Positions 9,255 through 18,080 of a DNA stretch of 64,000 nt are shown piece by piece; position 1 is the first letter of the stretch, and each line of letters starts with the position of its first letter. The notes beneath the pieces are model-generated. The model did no database searches, was not told the origin of the DNA, and was given only the letters and a program-made list of their open reading frames with translations. The position numbers and the translations under genes were made by a program. Source of the DNA: CAYQLT01 sp964418425 (GTDB lineage Bacteria; Bacillota; Limnochordia; Limnochordales; Geochordaceae). Location: positions 1 through 64,000 of the forward strand of contig CAYQLT010000006.1 in the NCBI GenBank assembly GCA_964418425.1, read 5' to 3'.

Positions 9255-9935
9255 TCAGCAATACCGGACGTCTGCGCCCAGGGAGGCCAGTTTTTCAACC
9301 AGCCGGTCGTATCCCCGCCTCACATGCTCGTACCCGTCCACCACCGTTTCGCCCTCCGCCGACAGCCCGGCGATGATGAGGGCCGCGCCCGTGCGCAGGT
9401 CGGTGGCGCTCACCCGGGCGCCGGTCAGCCGCTCCACCCCCATGATGACGGCGGTGCGGCTTTCGGTGCGGATCTGGGCCCCCAAGCAGCGGAGTTCCTC
9501 CACATGGCGGAAGCGGTCTTCGAAAACCCGTTCGGTGATCAGGCTGGTTCCCGAGGCCGTGAGCAGGTATGCTCCCAGCTGCGGCTGCAGGTCTGTAGGA
9601 AAACCCGGGTAGGGTAGCGTCTTCACCGAGACGGGCCTGGGACGCTCGCTCAAGGAGGCGTGGATGGCGTCCAGCCCCACCTCGATTCTCGCACCCGTCT
9701 CGCCCAGCTTGCGCAGGACGGACTCGAGGTGCTTGGGGATGACGTTCTCGAGGGTGATCTCCCCCCGGGTGGCCAGTGCGGCCATCAGGTAGGTGCCCGC
9801 CTCAATGCGATCCGGGATGATGACGTGACTGGCCCTCCCGAGGGGAGCGCCCCCCTCGATACGCACCAGATCGGTCCCCGCGCCCACCACCCGGGCTCCC
9901 AGGGCCACCAGGAAATTGGCCAGGTCCACCACCTC
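9255..9935 (-). CDS. murA: UDP-N-acetylglucosamine 1-carboxyvinyltransferase, N-terminus lost in assembly gap
   Basis: First committed step of peptidoglycan synthesis, adding enolpyruvate to UDP-GlcNAc. Only the C-terminal 226 residues are present. They contain the EPSP-synthase-fold landmarks HVIIPDRIEAGTYL, the GFPTDLQPQ loop and ITERVFEDRFRHVEEL. The N-terminal half, including the PEP-reactive cysteine loop, should lie inside or beyond the N run at 9936-10035. The reading frame appears open across the N run into a methyltransferase, but that is an artefact of the gap length. Confidence 0.93.
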   Translation of the reverse strand, partial: EVVDLANFLVALGARVVGAGTDLVRIEGGAPLGRASHVIIPDRIEAGTYLMAALATRGEITLENVIPKHLESVLRKLGETGARIEVGLDAIHASLSERPRPVSVKTLPYPGFPTDLQPQLGAYLLTASGTSLITERVFEDRFRHVEELRCLGAQIRTESRTAVIMGVERLTGARVSATDLRTGAALIIAGLSAEGETVVDGYEHVRRGYDRLVEKLASLGADVRYC

Positions 9936-10035
9936 NNNNNNNNNNNNNNNNNNNNNNNNNNNNNNNNNNNNNNNNNNNNNNNNNNNNNNNNNNNNNNNNN
10001 NNNNNNNNNNNNNNNNNNNNNNNNNNNNNNNNNNN
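9936..10035. other. Assembly gap (100 N)
   Basis: Exactly 100 unknown bases, the conventional placeholder for a scaffold gap of unknown size. It separates the C-terminal half of murA from the N-terminal half of a methyltransferase gene, so at least about 600 bp of murA plus the rest of the methyltransferase are missing. Confidence 0.97.
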
Positions 10036-10412
10036 GCGCACAGCCCATCTCCCACCAGGCAACACGCGTTGGTCACCCCGTTGCGGCGGATGTTGATGCG
10101 GCACAGCTCGACGGCCCGCTCGTTGATGTCCACCATGACAACCCGAAGCTGCGGGAAGCGGGCCGCCACGGCAATGCCCAGGGCTCCATAGGCGCAGCCG
10201 GCATCCAGTACCCTCCCGCCCCCATCGGGTTCGAACGCCTCGGCCAGGAGCCGGGTGCCGGGGTCAACCCGGTTTCGGGAGAAAACCCCGCGGTCTGTGA
10301 CGAACTCCAGCTCCGGGCCTCCCGGCAAACGGTAGCGGACGGTCCGGCGCTCGGGGGGCGACGATGGACTGCGCGCGAAGTAGTGTTCCCCGCCCGCCAA
10401 CGAAGTCGTCAC
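10036..10412 (-). CDS. RsmC-like class I SAM methyltransferase, C-terminus lost in assembly gap
   Basis: N-terminal 125 residues of a small class I methyltransferase of the MTS (RsmC/TrmN6-like) type. The SAM-binding motif I is VLDAGCAYGALGIAVA and motif II is VMVDINERAVELC; the conserved HYF near the N-terminus (GEHYFAR) fits the RsmC-type family that methylates rRNA or tRNA guanine/adenine. The catalytic NPPF/NPPW motif would lie beyond the gap, so the substrate cannot be assigned. The GTG start at 10412 overlaps the stop of the preceding gene as GTGA. Confidence 0.8.
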
Positions 10413-11302
10413 TGTGCCTCCGTCCCGGCCGCCTGCCACACCGCGGCGATGGCCCGCAGGTCGTTTCGGTTGTGGGCCACGATGGGCCGGGCCCACGCCG
10501 GATCGCCGGTCTGCACAAACCGGTGGTAGTATTCCGGGATCGCCTCGGCGGGGATGTCGTCCGCCCGGGCCTCCCCGAAGAGCAGGGCCTCGACGGCTCG
10601 CAGCCGGGCGCTTCCCGCTGCCGGCCGCAGCCGTCGCCGGGCCTCCCCCAGCAGGTCCAGGCAGAAAGCCGCCGGCCACGGCTCTTCGCCCGCCAGGCCG
10701 TGGTACGCCCGCCGCATCCTCACGTACGGCAGGTCGAACGCCCGCCCGTTGTAGGTAACCAGCGCGGCAAAGCGCGACGCGACCTGATCCATGCCCACCA
10801 GAAGGGATGGCTCGTCGTCGAAGTGGGGCGCCAGCAGCTGAACGACCCGCCAGTTCCCCGCCTCCCGCCATGCAAATCCCGCCAGAATCACCGGGAACAC
10901 CGGCGCCAGGCCCAGGGTCTCGATGTCGAAGACGGCAACCTCCCACGGCTCAAACAGCAGGGATAGCTCCCCGTCCCGAGCGCCGCATCGTCGCAGCGAC
11001 GCCACGTCCCGCCGTGCGATCCACCCCAGCACCGCCTGCGCCCGGGCCGCGTACGCCGGGTGGAGCAGAAGGTCGGGCAGGCGGTCAAAACCCCGGGCCC
11101 GCAGTCGCAGGGCTCGCTGCGGGCCGATGCCTCGCACCAGCTGGAGCCGCCGCTGCCACCAGGCCTCTCCCGAGGCATCGCCGCCCGCCCCGGATCCCGA
11201 CGGTATCGAAAAGGTTGCCTCGAAGCGTAGCACCGGGCCACTGGCGCCCGGTGCCACCCAGCTGCAGGCCCAATGCTCGGCCGTGTTCACGCCTGCGCTC
11301 AC
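10409..11302 (-). CDS. YprB-like RNase H-fold exonuclease
   Basis: The 297-residue protein has a C-terminal RNase H-like 3'-5' exonuclease-type domain: AVFDIETLGL supplies the DxE pair, TYNGRAFDLPY a middle motif, and AHNRNDLRAI a late acidic motif. A helix-hairpin-helix-like stretch (GIGPQRALRLRARGF) precedes it, as in the B. subtilis YprB group (RNase_H_2). Substrate is unknown; nucleic-acid processing is the reasonable inference. The GTG at 11302 is chosen because it overlaps the TPR-gene stop as GTGA. The longer open frame upstream lies inside that gene and looks like shadow sequence. Confidence 0.75.
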   Translation of the reverse strand: MSAGVNTAEHWACSWVAPGASGPVLRFEATFSIPSGSGAGGDASGEAWWQRRLQLVRGIGPQRALRLRARGFDRLPDLLLHPAYAARAQAVLGWIARRDVASLRRCGARDGELSLLFEPWEVAVFDIETLGLAPVFPVILAGFAWREAGNWRVVQLLAPHFDDEPSLLVGMDQVASRFAALVTYNGRAFDLPYVRMRRAYHGLAGEEPWPAAFCLDLLGEARRRLRPAAGSARLRAVEALLFGEARADDIPAEAIPEYYHRFVQTGDPAWARPIVAHNRNDLRAIAAVWQAAGTEAQ

Positions 11303-12732
11303 AAAGACCCCCCGGATTGCATCCGCCCCAGCGCCTCCCGGGCCTCCCGAAGCCCCGGGTCCAGCTCCAGCGCCCGCGAAAGCAGCTGGCGGGCCTCCTC
11401 CACCCGGCTCTGGCGGAGCTTGGCCACGCCCAGGTGGTAAAGGATCTCCGCCTGGATCCTGGGGTTGTCTCCGGACAGCGCGACGGCCCGCTCCAGCGCC
11501 TGGATGGCCGGTTCCACCTGCCCGTCGTGGAGCAAAGCCCATCCGTACGTGTCCAGAATGGTCGCGTCCACCCGCTCCCCGGCCAGTTCGACGGCCTTGC
11601 GCGCCAGCTCCACGGCTTTGCCCGAGCTGAGGCGAAAGCGCACGTACAGGTCCGCCAGGCGCAGGTATCCGGTGGGAGAGTGGGGAGCCAGGTGAATCAC
11701 CTGCTGAAACTCACTGGCCGCGGTGAGCCAGTCTCCCAGCTCCATGGCCGCGTAGCCCAGACGCTCCCGGGCTTCGGCGTTGTACGGATCCATCTTCCGG
11801 ATCTCCGCGTACAGGGCCAGGGCCTCCCGGTACTGTCCCCTGGCAAAGGCCGTCGCCGCCTGCTCGTCCAGCTCGCGCAGGCGCACCAGCTCATCCGCCT
11901 GCGGCCTCGCCAGCGCGCCGGCCTCGTCTCCCAGCTGAAGCTGCAGGAAGCGTACCTGCCGGGCAGCGCCGTCACCCACCACCGCCTCCCGCAAGAACCA
12001 GCGGTTGCGCACCCGCTCCAGCACCATCCTCCCCGAGCTGCCCAGAACCGGCACCTCGTATTCGATGCGCCGAAGCTCGGGCGCCCCCCCCAGCTGAACG
12101 GCTCGCACCAGCCGCACGGGCGCAGCGCCCTGGGTGACCGCCTCCAGCACGAGCCCGGTGGCGGTGTCGATGACCAGGCTGGCACGCTGGCCGGTCTCCG
12201 TCTCGACGAGGGTGGCCTCCGCCGCCTCCCGGCCCAGGAAGCTGATCATGCGGCCCATGACCAGCCTGGACCGCTCGGGCAGGGGCCGGAACACCCCGAA
12301 GTACACCCTCAGGGCGTCCAGGAAGGGCAACCCGGCGTACGAGTAGGCGAACCTCGGCCCCGGCCCCTCCACCTGCTTGTGCACCCAACCCCGGTAGGCC
12401 ACTCCGGAGGGCGGCTCGGAGGCGTCTCCTTCCGGCTGCCAGGCAAAGAGGTCGGGAGGAAAGCCGCTCAGCCGCACCCGAGCCAGGACAGGCCCGGGCG
12501 AACCCCCGGAAGCCCGCGCCGGCCCCGAAGCCTCCTGCGCCGGCGCCGAGACTTCCACCAGGGCCACGAAGCGGTCGGGCCAGGCCATGGCGGTCGACAT
12601 GCGCAGGACAAGCGCGGCCGAACCGGAAAGCGGGGCGGTCTGGGCCAAGGAAGCCCGGTGTGCGCCCAGCGCGACCGCCGCCACGGCCATCAGTCCAACC
12701 GCCGCCGGGAACCTCTGCAGGCGCAAGCCCAA
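11299..12732 (-). CDS. Secreted or membrane-anchored TPR protein
   Basis: 477 residues from a TTG start at 12732 that has GGGAGG about 7 nt upstream. An N-terminal signal-like hydrophobic stretch (roughly residues 10-30, ending ...HRASLAQ) is followed by a beta-rich extracytoplasmic domain of about 250 residues and then at least four TPR-like repeats (residues about 300-470, e.g. ALALYAEIRKMDPYNAEARERL). The middle domain loosely recalls LolA/RseB-type folds (GDGAARQVRFLQLQL), but I cannot assign it firmly. It is upstream of the YprB-like gene in the same transcript. Function unknown; scaffolding in the envelope is a guess. Confidence 0.72.
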   Translation of the reverse strand: MGLRLQRFPAAVGLMAVAAVALGAHRASLAQTAPLSGSAALVLRMSTAMAWPDRFVALVEVSAPAQEASGPARASGGSPGPVLARVRLSGFPPDLFAWQPEGDASEPPSGVAYRGWVHKQVEGPGPRFAYSYAGLPFLDALRVYFGVFRPLPERSRLVMGRMISFLGREAAEATLVETETGQRASLVIDTATGLVLEAVTQGAAPVRLVRAVQLGGAPELRRIEYEVPVLGSSGRMVLERVRNRWFLREAVVGDGAARQVRFLQLQLGDEAGALARPQADELVRLRELDEQAATAFARGQYREALALYAEIRKMDPYNAEARERLGYAAMELGDWLTAASEFQQVIHLAPHSPTGYLRLADLYVRFRLSSGKAVELARKAVELAGERVDATILDTYGWALLHDGQVEPAIQALERAVALSGDNPRIQAEILYHLGVAKLRQSRVEEARQLLSRALELDPGLREAREALGRMQSGGSL

Positions 12733-12892
12733 AAGCCGCCTCCCGCCCTTTCGCCCACGCGCATATGTTCGGCAAGCCGTTTCGCCGGCGCCGGGCCAAT
12801 CCCCTTCCGACCCGCCCGAGCCGCCGAGGGCGACAGCACACCGCGGCCGGCCGCCACGGGAAGCAGGAGGCGCCCCAAACCTTTGGCCCCCC

Positions 12893-13588
12893 TCAGGCGT
12901 CCGGTGGCCCCTCCCGGGCGTCCGGTGAACCCGCCCGGGCGCCCGGCGGCCCGTCGCAGGCATCCGGCACGATCCCCACCCTGGCCGTGGTCTTGAAGTG
13001 CAGCTTGGCCACCCGGCGCAGAGCCGCGACCCCTCCTCGCCGGGCCACCTCCGCGGCAGCCGCCTCCACCTCGTAAGCCCCCTTGGGTAACACCACGCCC
13101 ACCTGTTCCCCGAGACTCGCCAAAGCCTCCAGGAACGCCGCCCGGGCCACCACCGAGGCGGCGGCCACCGCGGGGTCCGCCTCGGCCCCGTGCCGCTGCA
13201 CCAGGTGCACACGGCGCCCCCTCTCAAAAAGGGCTCGCCCCAGCCGTTCCGGGGAGACGGCAAACTGGTCGGCCACCACCACCGCCGCCTCGACCCTCTG
13301 CAGGAGGTTTTCCAGCGCACGGGCGTGGGCCCATGCCAGGATCCGGTTCACGTTGCGCAAGCTCCGGTAAAGCTCGTTGTACCGCTCCGGCCCGATGACC
13401 ACCAGTTCGAACGGCAGCTCCGCGCGCACCCGGCGAGCCAGTTCCCGGCAACGGTTGTCGGACAGCTGCTTGCTGTCGGCCACTCCCCAGCCAACCACCC
13501 GCTCCTGCTCGGCCGGCGTGCGCAAGGCTACCGCCGCCACCACCAGGGGGCCGAAGTAGTCTCCCTTGCCGGACTCATCCAGCCCCAC
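12893..13588 (-). CDS. Type 2 ribonuclease H, HIII-like, catalytic domain only
   Basis: Cleaves RNA in RNA-DNA hybrids. GLDESGKGDYFGPLVV at the N-terminus is the RNase HIII-type active-site motif (first Asp-Glu pair), with DSKQLSDNRCREL and the HGAEADPAVAAASVVARA helix following. The N-terminal TBP-like substrate-binding domain of classical RnhC (about 80 residues) is absent, since upstream is deoC. The GTG at 13588 leaves almost nothing before the first beta strand. A CTG at 13624, overlapping the deoC stop as CTGA and preceded by GGAGGAG, would add 12 residues and may be the true start. The last 30 residues are low-complexity Pro/Gly/Asp repeats. Confidence 0.8.
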   Translation of the reverse strand: MGLDESGKGDYFGPLVVAAVALRTPAEQERVVGWGVADSKQLSDNRCRELARRVRAELPFELVVIGPERYNELYRSLRNVNRILAWAHARALENLLQRVEAAVVVADQFAVSPERLGRALFERGRRVHLVQRHGAEADPAVAAASVVARAAFLEALASLGEQVGVVLPKGAYEVEAAAAEVARRGGVAALRRVAKLHFKTTARVGIVPDACDGPPGARAGSPDAREGPPDA

Positions 13589-13620
13589 CCTGGGGAAGGC
13601 GGCGCCCGGCGGCTGCTGGC

Positions 13621-14295
13621 TCAGAGGCGACCCCCCGCCAGCTCCTCCATGATGGCCACCCCCGCGCTGGTGCCGATGCGGCTGGCCCCGGCCTGCAGCA
13701 TGGCCTGCACCGCCTGCACGGTGCGGATGCCCCCGCTTGCCTTGACGCCCACACCCTGCCCGACCGCCCCCCGCAGCAGGGCCACGTCATGGGTTGTGGC
13801 TCCCGACGGGCCAAACCCGGTGGACGTCTTGACGAACCGGGCCCCTGCCGCCTCGGCCAGCCGGGCTCCCCGCACCTTCTCCTCGTCCCGCAGGTATCCG
13901 GTCTCCAGGATGACCTTTACCGCCACCTGGGGCCCCACCGCCCGCACCACGCTCTCCACGTCCCGGGCGAAACTCTCGTCGTCTCCAGCCTTCAGGCTCC
14001 CCACAAGGCCGACCATGTCCACCTCCCGAGCCCCCGCCGAGACGGCCTCCACCGCCTCGACCACCTTCACCAAAGAGGTGCTGGCCCCAGATGGAAAGCC
14101 CACCACGGTCACCACCGCGACGCCGGTGCCCTCCAGCCTGCGCACGGCCCGGCGCACGTGCACGGGGCTGACGCAGACGGCGTGAAAACCCCATCGGGCA
14201 GCCTCGTCGCACAGGCGCTCCACGTCGTCGGGCGTTGCGTCGGGCCGCAGCAGCGTGTGTTCGATCACCTTCGCCAGCTCAGGTGCCGATGGCAC
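13621..14295 (-). CDS. deoC: Deoxyribose-phosphate aldolase
   Basis: Splits deoxyribose 5-phosphate into acetaldehyde and glyceraldehyde 3-phosphate in deoxynucleoside salvage. 224 residues, the usual bacterial length. The Schiff-base lysine is in FVKTSTGFGPSGAT and the proton-relay lysine in GVGVKASGGIRT. It overlaps the EamA transporter start region by 17 bp and is followed by the RNase H gene with a possible CTGA overlap. Confidence 0.96.
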   Translation of the reverse strand: MPSAPELAKVIEHTLLRPDATPDDVERLCDEAARWGFHAVCVSPVHVRRAVRRLEGTGVAVVTVVGFPSGASTSLVKVVEAVEAVSAGAREVDMVGLVGSLKAGDDESFARDVESVVRAVGPQVAVKVILETGYLRDEEKVRGARLAEAAGARFVKTSTGFGPSGATTHDVALLRGAVGQGVGVKASGGIRTVQAVQAMLQAGASRIGTSAGVAIMEELAGGRL

Positions 14296-15250
14296 GGACC
14301 TGCGCCCCCTGTCGTGGCGGGGCCGGCCTGGCGCTGAACCGGTAGATGCCCGCCAGGATCGCGGCCGCCCCCAGCCAGTGCAGCGGCCCGGGAACTTCCC
14401 GAAACAGGGCGGCGGCCAGAAGGGAGGCGCCCACCGGTTCGCCCAGCACCGCGGTGGCCACGGTGGCCGCGCCCAGCCGCCCCACCACCAGGTTGAGGGC
14501 GGAGTGACCGATGAGGGTGGGCACCACGGCCATGCCGAGCCCCACCAGAACCTGCCCGGCCGGCCATCCCCAGAGGGGGGTGCCGGTTGCCGCCGCCGTC
14601 ACCGCCAGGCTCAGGGCGCCCGCCGTGTAGACCACGCACAGATACGGAACCAGGGACACCCGGGGCCTCAGCTTCTGTCCCACAAGAAGGTAGACACTCA
14701 CGAGGGCCGCCGCCAGCAGCGCCAGCATGTCTCCATACAGATCGTGCCCGGCCGGCGACGCACGCCCCGCAGCCGGCCCGCCGGCCGCTCCCAGGGTGGC
14801 GTCCGCTGTCGCGATCCCCACGCTGCCGGCCAGGGCCAGCCCCAGGGCGCCCGCCCTCTCCCTGCCCACCGGCTCCCGCCACAAGACGTACGCAAGCCCC
14901 ACCACCCACAGGGGCTGGGTGGTGACCAGCACGGTGGAGCTTAGCACCGAGGTCAGCTCCAGGGAGCGAAACCAGACGGCCCAGTGCGCGGCCAGCGAGA
15001 CGCCCGCCAGGGCGGCCAGACTCACCCAGCCGGGCGGCCGGAAAACCCCCGCGGCCGACCGCACGCGCAGCAGAGCTGCCGGCCACAGGGCCAGGGCGGA
15101 GAAGCCAAGCCGGTAAAAGGCGAGCACGGTCGGGGGCAAGCTGGCATAGCGCACCCAGATGGCCGCCGAAGAGACGGCCGCCACGCCGACGGCCAGCACC
15201 AGAAAGGGACGGGACGCCAGCGTGCGGCGGGCCCAGGCCGCCGGGCTCAC
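14279..15250 (-). CDS. EamA/DMT-family transporter
   Basis: 323 residues with about ten hydrophobic helices in two repeated five-helix halves, typical of the drug/metabolite transporter superfamily. The first half contains the LELTSVLSSTVLVTTQPLWV pattern common in EamA proteins, and the second half has the matching GHSALNLVVGRLGAATVATAVLGEPVGA stretch. Substrate cannot be predicted; many relatives export amino acids or metabolites. The GTG start overlaps the ymfH-like stop as GTGA (15247-15250), so it is co-translated with the M16 pair. Confidence 0.88.
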   Translation of the reverse strand: MSPAAWARRTLASRPFLVLAVGVAAVSSAAIWVRYASLPPTVLAFYRLGFSALALWPAALLRVRSAAGVFRPPGWVSLAALAGVSLAAHWAVWFRSLELTSVLSSTVLVTTQPLWVVGLAYVLWREPVGRERAGALGLALAGSVGIATADATLGAAGGPAAGRASPAGHDLYGDMLALLAAALVSVYLLVGQKLRPRVSLVPYLCVVYTAGALSLAVTAAATGTPLWGWPAGQVLVGLGMAVVPTLIGHSALNLVVGRLGAATVATAVLGEPVGASLLAAALFREVPGPLHWLGAAAILAGIYRFSARPAPPRQGAQVRAIGT

Positions 15251-16662
15251 CCCTCATCCACCTGCTCGGGCCGACCGGCCCGGGTGCGGGCCGGCTCGCC
15301 GCCGGGCACCACCACCGAGACCGCCATACGATGCGGCGCCACGTGCTCCGCCACAGCCCGGTTGACCTCCTCCAGGGTCAGTTCTTCCAGCACCTCCAGG
15401 TATTGGGCCAGCGAGGTATCCCGGAAGTGCAGGGCCACCAGACCGTTGGCCACCATCTCGGGGTTGTCCATGGAGGCGATCAGTTCGCCGGTGTGGCGCC
15501 GGCGCAAACGCTCGAAGTCCTCCGGGTCCAGGCCGCGCTGGCGCAGCTCTTCCAGCGCCTGGCGCAGCCGGGCCTCCAGGCGCTCGGGGTCCGGGGTCTC
15601 GCCGCCCATCACGGTGTGAGCGAAGCGGGTGTCGACGATGTAACGGGCCCCGAACCCATCGTCGATGAGTCCGTCCTCGTACAGGGCCCGGTAGGTGTCG
15701 GAGGCACGTCCGAAGGCCGCCTCCAGGGCGATGTTGAGGGCCAGGTCTCGCACCACCAGCGACCGCCCGGACCGGTAGGCGGGAACGTCCTTGATGCCCA
15801 GGGCCAACCTGGGCCGAGAGACGGCCAGGCGTTTTTCCACCCTGGCCGAGCGCACCTCCTCGGGCTCCTGCGGGTCAAGCCGCCGCACCGACACTCCCGG
15901 GTCCGTCCCGTCCTGCCGCACCCCCATCAGGGGCCCAACGATCCTCCACACGTCCTGCGGTTCCACGTCCCCCGCGACGGCCAGCACCGCGTTGGACGGC
16001 CGGTAGAAGGTGGCGTGGCACAGGTAGAGAGCATCCACCTCGATGCGGCGGATGGAGTCGACGGTTCCCCCGATCTCGATCCGAACCGGATGCACCTGGT
16101 AGAGGGCCTGCATCAGATTCACGAACAGGCAGCGCCCGGGATCGTCCTCGTACATCCGCAGCTCCTGCTCGATGATGCCCTGCTCCTTGCGCACGCTGGC
16201 TTCGGTGAAGTACGGCCTCTGGACGAACTCCAGCAACACCTGCAGGGCCTCGGAGAAATGGTTCACCGCCGAGAAAAGGTAGGCGGTCATGCTGTAGCCG
16301 GTGTACGCGTTGGCCGACGCACCCAACCGGGCGAAGCGCGAGAAGACGTCGCCGTCCTCCTTCTCGAACAGCTTGTGTTCCAGGAAGTGGGCGATGCCGT
16401 CCGGCACCGTGACGGGCTCCGGCCGGTCGTCCCTCCAGAACCGGCTGTCCAGCGAGCCGTAGCGGAAGCCCACCACCGCATACTTTTGCTGAAACCCCGG
16501 CTTGGGCACCACGTAGCCCACCAGGCCCGACTCGAAGACAGCCCGCACCACCCGGTCGCCGGCCAGGCAGTGTTCGTCTTGCTGGATAACCCCCAGCGGC
16601 ATCCCCGCTGTCACCTCAAGTCCCCCTCCCGTCCGGGCCAGCTTGCGGCTGCGGGCGCTCAC
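15247..16662 (-). CDS. ymfH: M16 zinc peptidase, YmfH-like (active member of the EF-P modification pair)
   Basis: 471 residues, insulinase/M16 family. The inverted zinc motif HFLEH is at residues 92-96 and the third ligand Glu is in the IIEQELRMYEDDP segment about 75 residues later, so this copy should be catalytic. In B. subtilis YmfF and YmfH are needed for the 5-aminopentanol modification of elongation factor P; the same paired arrangement here supports that role but does not prove it. Joined to its partner by a GTGA overlap. Confidence 0.85.
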   Translation of the reverse strand: MSARSRKLARTGGGLEVTAGMPLGVIQQDEHCLAGDRVVRAVFESGLVGYVVPKPGFQQKYAVVGFRYGSLDSRFWRDDRPEPVTVPDGIAHFLEHKLFEKEDGDVFSRFARLGASANAYTGYSMTAYLFSAVNHFSEALQVLLEFVQRPYFTEASVRKEQGIIEQELRMYEDDPGRCLFVNLMQALYQVHPVRIEIGGTVDSIRRIEVDALYLCHATFYRPSNAVLAVAGDVEPQDVWRIVGPLMGVRQDGTDPGVSVRRLDPQEPEEVRSARVEKRLAVSRPRLALGIKDVPAYRSGRSLVVRDLALNIALEAAFGRASDTYRALYEDGLIDDGFGARYIVDTRFAHTVMGGETPDPERLEARLRQALEELRQRGLDPEDFERLRRRHTGELIASMDNPEMVANGLVALHFRDTSLAQYLEVLEELTLEEVNRAVAEHVAPHRMAVSVVVPGGEPARTRAGRPEQVDEG

Positions 16663-17981
16663 GGGGCGGGCCCGTCCTTGGACGTCAGGAAGTAGACCGT
16701 ATCCCGCCGGATGGCCGAGGCCACCTCGACCACCATATCCCGGGTGACCCGGGCCAGCTCGCCCAAAAGCTCGTCAGGAGGCCGCTGGCGGCCGTTGACC
16801 AGCCCCACGCTCCACCCCTCCAACAAAGACCACGGGTCGTCGGATGCCACCATCAGCCGCCGGCAGGTTCCCATGCGGGTCGCCTCCAGCTCCTCGGGGC
16901 TGATCTCCCCGGCGGCCATGGCCGCCAGCTGGCGGTCGATGATCTCCATCGCCTGATCCCGGCGAGAGGGGTCGATGCCTGCAGAGACCACCAGCACGCC
17001 CTTGGTGGGCTCCAGCCGGCTGTAGACGAAGTAAGCCAGCGAATGGCGCTCCCGGACGTGGACAAACAGCTTCGAGTGGGGAAATCCGCCCAGCACGCCG
17101 TCGTACATCAGCAGCGCGGGATACTGGGCGGACGCAAAATCCGGCCCCGTCCGAAAGCCAAGGCTCAAAACCCCCTGGCGCACGTCCTGGGCCTCGGTGA
17201 CGAACCGGATCTGCCCCGCCCCGTCCCGGTCCCGGCCCTGACGGGGCGGCGGCTCGGGCAGGCGGACCTGGGGCCGGAAGGTGAGGCGCTCCAGGGCCTG
17301 CTGGACGATCTCGGCGACCCGTTCCGGCGCCACGGGGCCGACGGCCGCCACCTCCACCCGCCGGCCCAACACCTCCTTGCGGTAGTGCTCGAATAGCCGC
17401 TGGGGCGTGAGGGCCCCGAGGTCCTCCAGCCGACCCAGCCGATGCAGGGAGAACGGCTCCCCCTGGCACATCTCCTCGAACAGCCGGTGCACCGCGTACT
17501 GGCGCTTGTTGTTGATGACCCCCTCGATGCGGCGACGCAGGATGTCCCGCTCCTGGTCGACGTAGTTGGCCACGAAACAACCGCCCTCCGTGGCGGGATC
17601 GTAAAGAACTTCCAGGAGCAACTGCAAAAGCGCCCGTAACTGGGCGTCGCCGCCCGTCTGGCCGGGGAGGAAGGGATCCGCCACCGCCTCGCCCTTGACC
17701 TCGATGAGCTGAACCTCCCCGACCTTGGCCACCTCCACCGACAGGCGCGCCCCGTACATCGCCTCCAGCGCCCTGGCCAGAGCCTGGGAGGTGGGCAGGC
17801 GACGGGAACCCCTGCGCAGCACGAAGGGCACCAGGGCGTTGGCGGTCACCCGCTCCGCCGTGAGGGGCAGGCGGACGGTCAGCTTGACGGCCACCGTCTT
17901 GAACTGGCGGGTGGGCAGCACATGCACCCGGGCGCCATCCGCCTCGAGCACCTGGAACCACGTCTGTCCCTGTGCGCCCAC
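16659..17981 (-). CDS. ymfF: M16-like protein without zinc site, YmfF-like partner
   Basis: 440 residues with the M16 two-domain organisation (RREVEVAAVGPV and GGFPHSKLFVHVRERHSLAY are typical of the second domain), but no HxxEH in the N-terminal domain. As in B. subtilis YmfF, it should be the non-catalytic half of a heterodimer with the downstream YmfH-like protein. It is the first gene of a four-gene run (ymfF-ymfH-EamA-deoC) in which each junction overlaps. The 99 bp upstream hold no convincing promoter. Confidence 0.84.
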   Translation of the reverse strand: MGAQGQTWFQVLEADGARVHVLPTRQFKTVAVKLTVRLPLTAERVTANALVPFVLRRGSRRLPTSQALARALEAMYGARLSVEVAKVGEVQLIEVKGEAVADPFLPGQTGGDAQLRALLQLLLEVLYDPATEGGCFVANYVDQERDILRRRIEGVINNKRQYAVHRLFEEMCQGEPFSLHRLGRLEDLGALTPQRLFEHYRKEVLGRRVEVAAVGPVAPERVAEIVQQALERLTFRPQVRLPEPPPRQGRDRDGAGQIRFVTEAQDVRQGVLSLGFRTGPDFASAQYPALLMYDGVLGGFPHSKLFVHVRERHSLAYFVYSRLEPTKGVLVVSAGIDPSRRDQAMEIIDRQLAAMAAGEISPEELEATRMGTCRRLMVASDDPWSLLEGWSVGLVNGRQRPPDELLGELARVTRDMVVEVASAIRRDTVYFLTSKDGPAP

Positions 17982-18080
17982 GGCAACCGCTCCCCCCGCT
18001 GTCCGGCGTCGGGCCTATTGTGGTTCTCCCGTGTGGGGCCGATACCTTCCTGGCCGGGCGGATGGGGAACAGCCCGGCAT

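Noticed and set aside
9255..10946. 563-codon fused frame through the N run
   Set aside because: The N run is a placeholder, the two ends are different genes, and the upstream part beyond 10412 is a shadow of the RNase H-like gene.
10807..12996. 729-codon plus-strand open frame
   Set aside because: Covers the opposite strand of the YprB-like, TPR and RNase H genes; Pro/Arg/Gly-rich shadow.
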